This document shows positions 32,600 to 32,916 of a DNA stretch of 32,916 nt, in pieces. A model generated the notes under the pieces. It saw only the letters and a list, made by a program, of their open reading frames with translations. It had not been told where the DNA came from and made no database searches. The position numbers and the translations under genes are program-made. The stretch comes from JBCBSS01 sp039819065 (lineage in GTDB: Bacteria > Bacteroidota > Bacteroidia > Cytophagales > Cyclobacteriaceae), in contig JBCBSS010000084.1 in assembly GCA_039819065.1 (NCBI GenBank), positions 1 through 32,916 of the forward strand. Reading direction: 5' to 3'. Every line of letters starts with the position of its first letter. The first letter of the stretch is position 1.

Positions 32600-32629
32600 A
32601 CCATCGGGGCTTCGGTCCTGGTGGTTTTT
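32600..32629 (+). terminator. Rho-independent terminator of the hydrolase gene
   Basis: An 11-bp stem with three G-U pairs (32600-32610 with 32615-32625) closed by a TTCG tetraloop and followed by TTTTC. It lies 53 bases past the stop codon. Confidence 0.85.
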
Positions 32630-32772
32630 CTATTCTAACCGTGTAAGTTGAGTGCAAATAGCAGAAATGACAAAAAGCATGAGGCCGCCTAAAAGCTTTA
32701 ACACCGGCCCTTAGACCGGTAGAGGTGTGACAAGTGAGTAATTGATAAGACGACCTCTATGCTTGCAAGGAC

Positions 32773-32916
32773 TTACGTCACCACGTTAAATATCGACTTG
32801 ATAGGAATTACGGTTCCTCCTTTGATCATGATATATTTTTCGGTGACCGCCCATACCGTAGCTTCAGTCTCTATAGCCTCGCCGGAAGCATTTCTAAACT
32901 GAATCAGTACGGAACT
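32773..32916 (-). CDS. C-terminal end of an unidentified protein (partial)
   Basis: An open frame enters from the right edge and ends with TAA at 32773-32775. The 47 visible residues read S-S-V-L-I-Q-F-R-N-A-S-G-E-A-I-E, then T-V-W-A-V-T-E-K-Y-I-M-I-K-G-G-T and I-P-I-K-S-I-F-N-V-V-T. The alternating hydrophobic pattern suggests a small all-beta fold. The family is not recognised, and the true start lies outside the window. It is convergent with the hydrolase gene. A chance frame cannot be fully excluded at this length. Confidence 0.6.
   Translation of the reverse strand, partial: SSVLIQFRNASGEAIETEATVWAVTEKYIMIKGGTVIPIKSIFNVVT

Overview
The window looks like chromosomal DNA of a marine or saprophytic member of the Bacteroidota, probably Cytophagales. 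The evidence is a type IX secretion (T9SS) C-terminal domain on a large glycoside hydrolase, a carboxypeptidase-regulatory-like N-terminus on a TonB-dependent receptor, several LolA/LolB-type lipoprotein signals, KGG-type peptide leaders and the near absence of Shine-Dalgarno sequences. The genus cannot be fixed from the sequence alone. There are no rRNA, tRNA, CRISPR, transposase or phage genes.

Layout. (1) 1-531, 4773-5841 and 7270-8163 are gene-free blocks packed with mosaic palindromic repeats. Between them lie a two-gene operon on the minus strand (GH78-type rhamnosidase then formylglycine sulfatase; a sulfated-rhamnose glycan such as ulvan is a plausible substrate) and an outer-surface GLxN-repeat protein. 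(2) 8164-12879 is a three-gene minus-strand operon: a monoheme cytochrome-like lipoprotein, a LodA-type cysteine tryptophylquinone (CTQ) oxidoreductase and its LodB-type flavoprotein maturase. (3) 13429-14565 is a DUF3137 membrane protein. (4) 14765-20243 is the most unusual part: two short peptides with double-glycine leaders, each with its own strong terminator, bracket a 1015-residue exported TPR-CHAT (caspase-like) protein. Divergent to them is an ECF sigma factor followed by an anti-sigma-like membrane protein with TPRs. No RiPP-modifying enzyme or peptide exporter is present. (5) 20312-22909 holds a DOMON protein, a lipoprotein with a Kre9/Knh1-like domain and a zinc-independent MDR oxidoreductase. 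(6) 23145-27153 is a probable metal-uptake locus: TonB-dependent receptor, small His-rich membrane protein and a divergent DUF4198 protein, with two dyads in the divergent region. (7) 27574-32547 is a 1657-residue modular T9SS-secreted glycoside hydrolase containing exact 87-residue tandem Ig-like repeats. (8) The end of an unidentified minus-strand gene enters at the right edge.

The best candidate for an undescribed system is region 4: a CHAT protease with GG-leader peptides and an ECF switch. The LodA/LodB/cytochrome operon and the covarying intergenic hairpins come next.
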